In this document: piece after piece, positions 1-7,673 of the stretch | Position numbering within the stretch: the stretch's first letter is position 1 | Layout: every line of letters begins with the position of its first letter | Source of the DNA: Candidatus Aminicenantes bacterium RBG_13_64_14 | GTDB taxonomy: Bacteria > Acidobacteriota > Aminicenantia > Aminicenantales > Saccharicenantaceae | Direction of reading: 5' to 3' | Length of the DNA: 8,922 nt | Assembly (NCBI GenBank): GCA_001773855.1 | Contig: MEXZ01000130.1 | Coordinates: 18,783 to 27,704 of the forward strand | Program-made: the position numbers and the translations under genes | Notes under the pieces: model-generated | The model's input: the letters and a program-made list of their open reading frames with translations, nothing else | Databases searched by the model: none | Told to the model about the DNA's origin: nothing

Positions 1-1745
1 TCGAGAAGCTCAAGGAGATCGACGAGGAGACGCGGACGCTCCTCCGTGGCTGGGACGAGGAATCCATCTCGCCCGTCATCAAGGGCGGCATCGACGAGGT
101 CCGGACCCGCTTCGCCTTCCCCAAGATCGGCGCCTACCTCGACGACGTCGAGAAGGCCCTGGTCAAGACGATCGACCTGTTCAAGAAACAGAAAAAAGAG
201 GACAAGGATCAGGTCGAGAATTTCCTGGAATACCGGGTCAACCTGCTCGTCGACAATTCGGACCAGCAAGGCGCGCCCGTCGTCATGGAGACCAACCCGA
301 CCTACGTCAACCTGTTCGGGTCGATCGAGGCCTCCTACTCCCGCGCCGGCATGGGCCAGACGGACTTTACCATGATCAAGGCCGGCTCGTTCCTCAAGGC
401 CAACGGCGGCTACCTCGTCATCAACGCCATGGACGCGCTTGTCGAACCGGGGGTCTGGGCGACCCTTAAAAGGACCCTGCGGAACCAGATCTTCGAGATC
501 CAGAACTACCTCCAGATGTACCTGTTCTCGAGCGCCCGGCTCAAGCCGGAGTCCATCAAGTCCGACGTCAAGGTCGTCATGATCGGCGACGCCTCGATCT
601 ACAACCTGCTCTACTTCATGGACGAGGACTTCAAGAAGATCTTCAAGATCAAGGCCGAGTTCGACTCGGAGATGGACAGGGGCGAGAAGGCCGTCGGCGA
701 CTACGTCCGGTTCATCAAGAAGATCTGCGACGATGACGGCCTGATACCCTTCGACAAGGACGGCATCGCGGCGCTCATCGAATACGCGACGCGCATCGCC
801 GGGCGCCAGCGGAAGCTCTCGACGCGCTTCCACGTCATCGCCGACGTCATCCGCGAGTCGAGCTACTGGGCCGGCAAGGACAAGAAGTCGGCCGTCGGCC
901 GCGACGACGTCGAAAAGGGCATCCGGGAGCGTTTCGAGCGGGTCAGCCTGATCGAGGACAAGATCCAGGAGATGATCGAGGAGGGGACGATCCTCATCGA
1001 CACGGAAGGCGCCGTGGTCGGCCAGGTCAACGGCCTGTCGGTCTACGACATGGGTCAGTTCATGTTCGGCAAACCGGCCCGCATCACCGCCCGGACGGCC
1101 ATGGGCCGGGCCGGGGTCATCAACATCGAGCGGGAGGCCGACATGAGCGGCCCGACCCACAACAAGGGCGTCCTCATCCTCGGCGGCTACCTCCGGGGGA
1201 AGTACGCGTCGAAGAGGCCGTTCTCTCTGGCCGCCTCCCTGGCCTTCGAGCAGTCCTACGGCGGCGTCGACGGCGACAGCGCCTCGTCGACCGAGGTCTA
1301 CGCCATCCTCTCGAGCCTGTCGGGCCTCGCCCTCCGCCAGGACCTCGCGGTCACGGGGTCCTTGAACCAGAAGGGCGAGATCCAGCCGATCGGCGGGGTC
1401 AACGAAAAGATCGAGGGCTTCTTCGACGTCTGCCGGGCCAAGGGCCTGACCGGGACGCAGGGCGTCCTCATCCCCCACCAGAACGTCCAGAACCTCATGC
1501 TCCGCTCCGATATCGTATCCGCCGTACGGGAGGGGAAATTCCACGTTTATCCCGTGAGGACGATCGACGAGGGCATCGAGATCCTGACGGGCGTCGAGGC
1601 CGGCGTGGTGCGGGAGGACGGGAGTTACGAGGAAGGGACGGTCCACGGCTTCGTCGACCGCGAGCTCCAGCGGCTGGCCAGCGGCCTGAAGTCCTTCTCG
1701 GGTGGGAACGACAGGGGCGAAGGTCCGGCCGGCGGGCCGCAATGA
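1..1745 (+). CDS. Lon-family ATP-dependent protease (LonB/YcbZ-like), C-terminal part
   Basis: The gene runs in from the left edge. The frame is open from base 3 and gives 580 visible residues; the true start and the Walker A region lie outside the window. An AAA-type segment is visible around residues 125-160, with the GGYLVINAMDAL Walker B-like stretch (from residue 135) followed by W..LKR.L, typical of the soluble AAA_32/Lon_C family. The C-terminal third is the Lon peptidase domain. The nucleophile lies in DGDSAS (Ser426 of the fragment, codon 1278-1280) and the partner lysine in GGVNEKIEGFF (Lys469, codon 1407-1409). The 43-residue spacing equals that of E. coli Lon S679/K722. The protein would degrade misfolded or regulatory proteins in the cytoplasm using ATP. 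ATG 285 is only an internal methionine, since the reading frame and the protein similarity continue upstream. It ends nose to nose with the pseudouridine synthase gene. Confidence 0.93.
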   Translation, partial: EKLKEIDEETRTLLRGWDEESISPVIKGGIDEVRTRFAFPKIGAYLDDVEKALVKTIDLFKKQKKEDKDQVENFLEYRVNLLVDNSDQQGAPVVMETNPTYVNLFGSIEASYSRAGMGQTDFTMIKAGSFLKANGGYLVINAMDALVEPGVWATLKRTLRNQIFEIQNYLQMYLFSSARLKPESIKSDVKVVMIGDASIYNLLYFMDEDFKKIFKIKAEFDSEMDRGEKAVGDYVRFIKKICDDDGLIPFDKDGIAALIEYATRIAGRQRKLSTRFHVIADVIRESSYWAGKDKKSAVGRDDVEKGIRERFERVSLIEDKIQEMIEEGTILIDTEGAVVGQVNGLSVYDMGQFMFGKPARITARTAMGRAGVINIEREADMSGPTHNKGVLILGGYLRGKYASKRPFSLAASLAFEQSYGGVDGDSASSTEVYAILSSLSGLALRQDLAVTGSLNQKGEIQPIGGVNEKIEGFFDVCRAKGLTGTQGVLIPHQNVQNLMLRSDIVSAVREGKFHVYPVRTIDEGIEILTGVEAGVVREDGSYEEGTVHGFVDRELQRLASGLKSFSGGNDRGEGPAGGPQ

Positions 1746-2537
1746 TCAGCGGCCGGATCTTGCTTTAGGCCGGGCCGCGTTCTTGCGGTGAGGCGGGGCC
1801 GCCGCGCCGCTCCCTTCCACGAGCTTCTTCAGGCGTGAGATTTCCGTGGTCTTGAGATAGCGCCAGTGGCCCGGCTTGAGGCCCTCGAGGGTCAGGCCGG
1901 CGAACTCGACGCGGACGAGACCGGAGACGGGGTAACCGACGGCCTCGAAAAGCTTCCGGATCTCCCTCTTCCGGCCTTCGTGGATCTCGATCGCGAGGAT
2001 CGAATGACGGTGCCCCCGCCGCAGGACCTGGATCCGGGCAGGCGCTGTCTTGCGCCCCTCGAGAAAGATCCCATGTCGGACCTTGTTAAGGTCGTCTTCC
2101 GTGGGCTCGCCTTCGACCCGGACATGGTAGACCTTCCCCACGCCGTAACGGGGATGGGTCAGCCGGAGGGCCATGTCCCCGTCGTTCGACAGGAGGAGGG
2201 CCCCCTCCGTGTCGACGTCGAGGCGCCCGACGGGAAAGACCCGGACCGGGAGATGGGGCAGGAGATCCATGACCGTCGGCCGTCCGAATGGGTCCTTGAC
2301 GCTGACGACCCGGCCGGCTGGCTTGTTGAGGAGGATGAAGACGGGCCGTTCCACTTCGCCTTTGACGAGATGGCTGCCGGCGACGACCTTGTCGCGCGAA
2401 GCGTCGATCTTCTGGCCCAGCTCCTGGACGACCTTGCCGTTGACGCTGACCCGGCCCTCCACGATGATGCGGTCCGCCTCGCGCCGCGAGCAGACCCCGG
2501 CGTGGGCCAGGAACTTGTTCAAACGCATCGTTGCCAT
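1746..2537 (-). CDS. rRNA pseudouridine synthase, RsuA/RluB/E/F family
   Basis: This cytoplasmic enzyme isomerises a specific uridine in rRNA to pseudouridine. An N-terminal S4 RNA-binding domain (about residues 1-48, MRLNKFLAHAG.CSRREAD) is followed by the catalytic domain. The family signature GRLDVDTEGALLLSNDG carries the catalytic aspartate, Asp104 counted from the ATG at 2528. Later family motifs include LTHPRYGVGKVYHV and EGRKREIRKLFEAVGYPV. The basic tail (about the last 20 residues, HRKNAARPKARSGR) is typical of RluB-like members. Two nearby starts are possible, ATG 2537 (MATMRLNKF, 263 aa) and ATG 2528 (260 aa). The upstream one is chosen because a TATAAT box would place the transcript start almost on it. 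Neither has a convincing Shine-Dalgarno. The open frame continues upstream to about 2753 but runs over the divergent permease gene and lacks family similarity there. RluB versus RsuA specificity cannot be settled here. Confidence 0.92.
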   Translation of the reverse strand: MATMRLNKFLAHAGVCSRREADRIIVEGRVSVNGKVVQELGQKIDASRDKVVAGSHLVKGEVERPVFILLNKPAGRVVSVKDPFGRPTVMDLLPHLPVRVFPVGRLDVDTEGALLLSNDGDMALRLTHPRYGVGKVYHVRVEGEPTEDDLNKVRHGIFLEGRKTAPARIQVLRRGHRHSILAIEIHEGRKREIRKLFEAVGYPVSGLVRVEFAGLTLEGLKPGHWRYLKTTEISRLKKLVEGSGAAAPPHRKNAARPKARSGR

Positions 2538-2546
2538 TGCCGGACC

Positions 2547-2552
2547 ATTATA
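2547..2552 (-). promoter_or_regulatory. -10 box (TATAAT) of the pseudouridine synthase gene
   Basis: A perfect TATAAT on the minus strand ends 9 bases before ATG 2537. Transcription would start around 2540-2537, giving a leaderless or nearly leaderless mRNA. No recognisable TTGACA-like -35 lies 16-18 bases upstream (TACGAA at 17), so this is called on the -10 alone. Confidence 0.45.
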
Positions 2553-2584
2553 AACCAAAGCTGCGGCGATTCGTATATATAGGG

Positions 2585-2590
2585 TACAAT
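2585..2590 (+). promoter_or_regulatory. -10-like box (TACAAT) of the permease operon
   Basis: TACAAT lies 14 bases before ATG 2605, just after an AT-rich TATATATA run that is unusual in this GC-rich sequence. The 5' leader would be only about 8 bases. No -35 match is seen at normal spacing. It stands back to back with the TATAAT serving the opposite gene, so the two upstream regions overlap in the same ~30 bp. Confidence 0.35.
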
Positions 2591-2604
2591 AGAGCTTCAG
2601 AACC

Positions 2605-3836
2605 ATGGCGAAACTGCAGATCAAAGAATCCTTCACGATGGCCGTGGTCTCCCTGCGGTCGAGCAAGCTGCGAACCTTCCTGACCCTGCTCGGCATCATC
2701 ATCGGCGTCCTGACCATCATCGCCGTGGTCTCGGTCATCCAGGGCCTGAACAACTACGTCTACACCAAGATGTCCTTCTACGGGGCCAACGACTTCTCGG
2801 TCCAGAAGTTCTCCATGATCGGCACCTCCATCAAGGAGTTCCGCGAGCAGATGAAGCGCAAGGACCTGACCCTGGCCGAGCGCGACCTGATCAAAGCCCA
2901 CTGCCCCTCCTGCGAGCTCGTCGGCGCCTCGGCTTCCTACGGAACGACCGTCAAGTACGGCAGCCAGTCCCTGAAGGACACCGAGGTCCGCGGCGTGACC
3001 TACCTCGACCACGAGATCGGTTCGGTCGTCGAGCTCGAGAGCGGGCGCCACCTCCAGAGCCAGGACGAGACCAACTCCCGGGCCGTCGGCATCATCGGGT
3101 CCGACGTCGCCGAGAAGGTCTTCGGGTCCCTCGACCCGCTCGGCCGCTGGCTCAAGGTCGGCAGCCGGAACTTCCAGGTCATCGGCGTCGCCAAGAAGAA
3201 AGGCAAGATCCTCGGCTTCAGCCAGGACAACTACGTCCGCATCCCCATCACGACCTTCAACAAGGTCTACGGCTCTCGCCGCTCGATCAGCATCAACATC
3301 CACACCGCCTCCCAGGAGGCGATGGCCCGAGCCCAGGAAGAGGTCCGGACAGTGCTCCGCTCGTGGCGGAAACTCTCCTACAACGACCCGGACGATTTCT
3401 CGTTCGCCACCTCCGAGACGTTCATCCAATTCTACAAGACGGCGACGTCGGGCATCTACTTCGCCATGATCGCCGTCTCTTCGATCGCCCTCATCGTCGG
3501 CGGCATCGTCATCATGAACATCATGTTCGTTTCCGTCTCGGAGCGGACGAAGGAGATCGGCATCCGCATGGCCGTCGGGGCCCGGCGCAAGGACATCCTC
3601 TACCAGTTCCTCATCGAGTCCTCGGTCATCTCCGCGCTCGGCGGGATCATCGGCATCGTCCTCGGTTTCCTGGTCGCCCGGATCATCTCCGCGGCCACGT
3701 CCATGCCCTCGAGCGTCGAGCCCGCCTCGATCGTGCTGGCCATGGTCATGTCCTGGTCGATCGGGCTGTTCTTCGGCATCTACCCGGCCAACCGGGCGGC
3801 CAAGCTCGACCCTGTCGAGGCCCTGAGGGCGGAACA

Positions 3837-3840
<4 letters not shown>
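2605..3840 (+). CDS. MacB/FtsX-type ABC transporter permease (first of pair)
   Basis: This 411-residue inner-membrane protein has the MacB layout. A short cytoplasmic N-terminus precedes TM1 (about 23-46, LRTFLTLLGIIIGVLTIIAV). A large periplasmic domain follows (about 50-280). Three C-terminal TM segments of the FtsX domain lie at about 283-309, 338-363 and 374-392. The family loop ERTKEIGIRMAVGARRKDI (313-331) is the expected contact to the ATPase, and the end motif YPANRAAKLDPVEALR is conserved. Such permeases act as mechanotransmitters that drive export of lipoproteins, peptides or drugs through periplasmic adaptors rather than moving substrate through the membrane themselves. The periplasmic domain has a CPSC pair (Cys100, Cys103) that the downstream paralogue lacks. 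ATG 2605 is chosen for the typical N-terminal length; its Shine-Dalgarno is weak. No ATP-binding subunit is adjacent. Confidence 0.92.
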
Positions 3841-5081
<1,241 letters not shown>

Positions 5082-5086
5082 TGGAG

Positions 5087-5099
5087 GGCGGCACCCGCC
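5087..5099. terminator. Weak GC hairpin between convergent genes
   Basis: The 19-base gap between the permease operon and the TSUP gene contains GGCGG-CAC-CCGCC, a 5-bp all-GC stem with a 3-base loop, readable on both strands. There is no T-run on either side, so it is at best a weak bidirectional transcription stop. It is listed because it is the only candidate in the gap. Confidence 0.25.
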
Positions 5100-5100
5100 G

Positions 5101-6012
5101 CTAGGTGGCAGCCGGCCGGTTCTCGCTCGCCTTGGCTACGTCTGACACCGCTTTTTCCCGAGCGGCGGTCCGGAGCAGCGACAAGCCGGTGTAGATAACG
5201 ACGACCGTCACGAGCCACCGGACGCTGTTGAGGTTCATCTTCTTCACCACCGTCAGGGCTAGGGCCGAGCCGAAGACGCCCCCGATAGTCATGCCGACCG
5301 TCGACTTCAGGCTGTAGCGCCTGGCGCGGATGAAGTTCATGCTGGCTACGGGCATCAGGAACGCGCAAGCGCCCATCATGATGGGGAAAGATGCGAGCGG
5401 GTTCATGCCGAGCATGCTGACCAGGATCATGCATGGCGCGTAGTACCCGATGCCGAGCGGCATGATCATCCCAAGGACAAAGCTGCCGGCGAGGCCGAGG
5501 GCCAGCTTCATGCCCGTCAGGTCGAGCGTGCCCGTGTCGCTCGACGGCATCCACTGGAGCAGGCGGGCCAGGAAGAACCCGGCGGCCACGAGCAGCGCGA
5601 TGCCCATCCCGACCTGGATCGCACGCCGCGGCAAGCGGGAGACAACGCCGGCGCCTAGCCAGGACCCGACCACGGCAGCGGCGATCATCAGGACCAGCGT
5701 CATCGGGTCGACCTTGATGACGGCGATCCCGATGAAGGCTTGGGTGATCGTTGGAAGCGCGTAGCCGACATTGAGCGAGCCCGGAAGGAGCTCGTCCCGC
5801 ACGAGCTTTCTGAGCCGGAAGTACGCGGTCGACGTGGCAAAGCTGCCGATGCCCAGGGCGTCGAAGAAATTGGCGACAAAACCGACGGCGATCCGCTCGG
5901 CGTCCGGGCGGCCCGGGTCCGGCGTGTCGGGGTGCTTGCGCGCCTGGATGACCCAGTCGGCCACGTAAACGAGGGTCAGAAGCCCGAGTCCGACAAACAG
6001 CGCTGCAATCAC
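5101..6012 (-). CDS. TSUP (TauE/SafE) family membrane permease
   Basis: This 303-residue integral inner-membrane protein has about eight or nine hydrophobic segments, at roughly 1-22, 42-60, 82-100, 104-124, 131-150, 168-188, 192-218, 238-256 and 264-281. The glycine-rich GFVANFFDALGIGSFAT (44-60) and the later GSFVLGMIMPLGIGYYAPC (176-194) occupy the places of the paired TSUP repeats. Members move small organic or inorganic sulfur anions such as sulfite, sulfoacetate or thiosulfate, or similar carboxylates, usually by ion coupling; the substrate here cannot be told. The start is GTG 6012, set by a strong purine-rich site 5 bases upstream; no ATG fits and an in-frame stop lies close upstream. 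The gene converges on the permease operon with a 19-base gap. The sequence immediately upstream is the tail of a lost gene and then the repeat-bounded low-GC block. Confidence 0.88.
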   Translation of the reverse strand: MIAALFVGLGLLTLVYVADWVIQARKHPDTPDPGRPDAERIAVGFVANFFDALGIGSFATSTAYFRLRKLVRDELLPGSLNVGYALPTITQAFIGIAVIKVDPMTLVLMIAAAVVGSWLGAGVVSRLPRRAIQVGMGIALLVAAGFFLARLLQWMPSSDTGTLDLTGMKLALGLAGSFVLGMIMPLGIGYYAPCMILVSMLGMNPLASFPIMMGACAFLMPVASMNFIRARRYSLKSTVGMTIGGVFGSALALTVVKKMNLNSVRWLVTVVVIYTGLSLLRTAAREKAVSDVAKASENRPAAT

Positions 6013-6017
6013 TCGTG

Positions 6018-6027
6018 TCTCCCTCTC
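6018..6027 (-). promoter_or_regulatory. Ribosome binding site deciding the GTG start of the TSUP gene
   Basis: The minus strand reads GAGAGGGAGA, with its purine core ending 5 bases before GTG 6012. This is the best Shine-Dalgarno in the left half of the window and supports the non-ATG start. It overlaps the stop codon of the gene remnant upstream, as expected for a former tightly spaced operon. Confidence 0.7.
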
Positions 6028-6065
6028 AGAACGGAATCAGCATGATGATCAGGGCGGCGGCCAAG
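6026..6065 (-). pseudogene. 3' tail of a lost GC-rich gene upstream of the TSUP permease
   Basis: Reading back from a TGA at 6028-6026, the minus strand encodes NLAAALIIMLIPF and stop, 13 codons long. Twelve of the 13 codons end in G or C, like native genes here, while the other frames of the same stretch look random at third positions. The hydrophobic run resembles the last membrane segment of a small membrane protein. The stop overlaps the ribosome binding site of the TSUP gene, a classic operon join. The frame runs into the direct repeat at 6066 and then into a stop at about 6115, so nothing upstream supports an intact gene. I infer that the low-GC block replaced the rest. The identity of the lost protein cannot be told. 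Confidence 0.5.
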
Positions 6066-6103
6066 TTCTTCGATGTGGTGAATTCCTGCTCCGGACAAAG
6101 AAT
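6066..6103. repeat. 38-bp direct repeat, copy 1
   Basis: Identical base for base to 7624-7661, offset 1558. It begins TTCTTCGATGTGG and ends CGGACAAAGAAT on the plus strand. The ends TTCTTCG and CAAAGAA are inverted relative to each other (6 of 7), and the interior holds GAATTC and TCCGGA palindromes. Similarity continues through CTCCT at 6109-6113, giving 45/48 overall. The base to the left (6065) is where GC-rich native coding sequence ends. Confidence 0.97.
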
Positions 6104-6126
6104 ATGCACTCCTCATTATTCTGGGA

Positions 6127-6156
6127 AGTATATGGCCGGCTGCACGGCGCTGTCAA
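6127..6156 (-). promoter_or_regulatory. Sigma70-type promoter reading out of the cassette toward the TSUP gene
   Basis: On the minus strand a perfect TTGACA (6156-6151) is followed after 18 bases by TATACT (6132-6127). The expected start is near 6120, just before the repeat, and the transcript would cross the repeat and the gene remnant to reach GTG 6012 about 110 bases later. It is the best -35/-10 pair seen in the window and lies in the 144-base gap after the VWFA gene. That gap holds nothing else I can support. Confidence 0.6.
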
Positions 6157-6247
6157 TAACCACTGCATCATTTGCCTTGGCTGTTGCTTCTTGGGGCTTA
6201 CGATATTATTATCAGCGCGATACATCAGCAAAGGCAGCGTAAGCGAT

Positions 6248-7597
6248 TTACGTTGCGATATAGCCAGCCCGGTGGGTGACGCTATAACCTCCGCCCTTAA
6301 CTTTGACCTTGATTGCGTGGAATTTTCCGTCGGCTTTATAGTCCTTGGGTGTATAGTAAATGAGATAGTAATTTTCCGAGGCGTTAACGGCCTTTTCAAA
6401 GGCGGCGGCGGCGTTGGCTGAGCTTTCCGAGATCCCGCCTGTGGCCCGGGCGACTTCGCTGAAGGCGCTGCGAATATCCTCTGAATGTTCAACCATGGTC
6501 ACGTCCTGGCGGGGGTCCATGGCCGCCTTGGCATTTTTGGCTTCTGTGACAGGAACATTCAGTGCGGGCGTCTTTGTAATAAACAAGAAGTGGACCGTGA
6601 TCGACGAATCGGCATAGACCTTTTTCACCGCCTCAACGTTGAAGCGGACACTACGCGTATGAAGGTCAAAATTTTCCATGTACGAGAACACTTTAAATGG
6701 ATCATCCTGGTCCTCGAACATTTTCATCATCACGCCTTTAGGGCTGAATTGAGGAATTCTTTCCATTTGATGGAACATGTAGACGTATTTCTGCCCGGGC
6801 AGGCTTTTGAGAACGCCTGCGAATTCGAGAAGGGATTTTTCGTCGACCATCCTCAGGGCTTCGAGCTTGTTTATATATTGCCTATAGAGGTCAAGTTGTT
6901 CCTCGGGAGAACCGACTGTAAATTCGGAATTCGGATCTTTGGGATCGCTAGGATCAGCGTTCAAGATCTTATACAGGGCATCGATGGTGCTTCTGTACTC
7001 GGCGCTGCCCCTGAGAATATCGCGCCGCAGCCTGCCTTGAAGCTGCTGTTTGATTTCCGCCGAAGACCTTTTGGCGATAGCATCACTGCGCATACGATAT
7101 TGGCTCATCGGCGTAATGACCATGAGGGAATCACCGGGGAGAATAACCTTGTCGAAGAAATAATCCAGAGCCTTACCCACTTCGGGCATATAATCTGACA
7201 TATCGAAAAGAAGGACAAATTGCCTAGCTAACTGGGGTCGTCCCACCCAGCGTGGGCTTCCCTCTTCTCCTTCCTCCCGCTTGATGTCCGTTTTTTGAAT
7301 GAGATAGACGGCTTCGATCTGTTGGGGTTTGCCGTCTTCAAATACCTCAAAATCGTCGATGGTCAGGTGATCGACAAAAGTGGCTCCTTTGAGGACCCGA
7401 ACAGGGATTTCGATATTGGTAACCGAGACTTGTTCCTGAAGAGGTTTCTGAAGCTGGGAAGTCGCCCCTGATTGAGAGGAAATTCCTGCGCTAAGGCATA
7501 AGCCGGTAACAAGGCCGAAAAGGACAAGTTTCAACCAATAATAATCCTCCGGAATCATCGGATCATAATATCCATGCCGTTCTCTTACCCGGCCCAT
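6248..7597 (-). CDS. Secreted VWFA-related protein (acidobacterial type)
   Basis: This 449-residue protein has a membrane-targeting segment at about 22-39 (LKLVLFGLVTGLCLSAG), probably a signal peptide, after a short leader. Residues 55-100 match the N-terminal part of the 'VWFA-related Acidobacterial domain' family: V.NIEIPVRVL, then LTIDDFEVFEDGKPQQIEAVY. The von Willebrand A core follows from about 126 (FVLLFDMSDYM). The metal site reads D132-x-S134-x-Y136, so the last serine of DxSxS is replaced. The C-terminus YYLIYYTPKDYKADGKFHAIKVKV...GYSVTHRAGYI is the usual family ending. These proteins are extracytoplasmic and multicopy in Acidobacteriota; their function is unknown, with protein-protein binding the likely role. 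ATG 7597 has GGTGA 6 bases upstream; ATG 7558 would sit nearer the signal peptide but lacks a site. Base composition is much more AT-rich than in neighbouring genes, suggesting transfer. Confidence 0.85.
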   Translation of the reverse strand: MGRVRERHGYYDPMIPEDYYWLKLVLFGLVTGLCLSAGISSQSGATSQLQKPLQEQVSVTNIEIPVRVLKGATFVDHLTIDDFEVFEDGKPQQIEAVYLIQKTDIKREEGEEGSPRWVGRPQLARQFVLLFDMSDYMPEVGKALDYFFDKVILPGDSLMVITPMSQYRMRSDAIAKRSSAEIKQQLQGRLRRDILRGSAEYRSTIDALYKILNADPSDPKDPNSEFTVGSPEEQLDLYRQYINKLEALRMVDEKSLLEFAGVLKSLPGQKYVYMFHQMERIPQFSPKGVMMKMFEDQDDPFKVFSYMENFDLHTRSVRFNVEAVKKVYADSSITVHFLFITKTPALNVPVTEAKNAKAAMDPRQDVTMVEHSEDIRSAFSEVARATGGISESSANAAAAFEKAVNASENYYLIYYTPKDYKADGKFHAIKVKVKGGGYSVTHRAGYIAT

Positions 7598-7623
7598 AAG
7601 AGGTCACCAGGAGAATTTCCTTT

Positions 7624-7661
7624 TTCTTCGATGTGGTGAATTCCTGCTCCGGACAAAGAAT
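7624..7661. repeat. 38-bp direct repeat, copy 2
   Basis: Identical to 6066-6103 and in the same orientation. It lies in the 76-base gap between alaX and the VWFA gene, 26 bases before the VWFA start. The extended similarity (to CTCCT at 7667-7671, read as AGGAG on the minus strand) stops 2 bases from the alaX stop codon. In both copies the repeat sits in the 5' leader of a leftward gene. Confidence 0.97.
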
Positions 7662-7673
7662 CTACCCTCCTAA

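Larger units (their letters stand above)
6066..7661. mobile_element. Repeat-bounded low-GC cassette carrying one VWFA-type gene
   Basis: Two identical 38-bp direct repeats enclose a block that is clearly lower in GC than everything on either side. The block holds one complete gene with its own leader and a promoter near its far end. It lies immediately after the alaX stop codon on one side and cuts into a gene remnant on the other. There is no transposase, integrase, or long terminal inverted repeat inside. The layout resembles an integrated circle with att-like ends and a 1558-bp unit, supplied with recombinase from elsewhere, or a gene carried in by recombination between dispersed repeats. 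A misassembly at the repeats would look the same. Mobility is inference; the repeats and the composition change are seen directly. Confidence 0.5.

Noticed and set aside
1866..2582. A 238-codon open frame on the plus strand across the pseudouridine synthase gene
   Set aside because: No domain signature; the minus strand carries S4 and GRLDxxTEG motifs in the right order.
6049..6492. A small minus-strand frame overlapping the VWFA gene end and the repeat (ends RNSPHRRTWPPP)
   Set aside because: Mostly an out-of-frame shadow of the VWFA gene with a proline- and basic-rich product. Its tail crosses the repeat in a frame not supported by codon use.
7605..7628. AGGAGAATTTCCT followed by T5 on the plus strand, terminator-like
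   Set aside because: The stem is only about 4 bp and no plus-strand gene precedes it; more likely chance in the AT-rich leader.
6066..7661. Reading the two repeats as IS target-site duplications or CRISPR repeats
   Set aside because: 38 bp is far too long for an ordinary target duplication, no transposase is inside, and there are only two copies 1558 bp apart with a gene between them, unlike CRISPR spacing.
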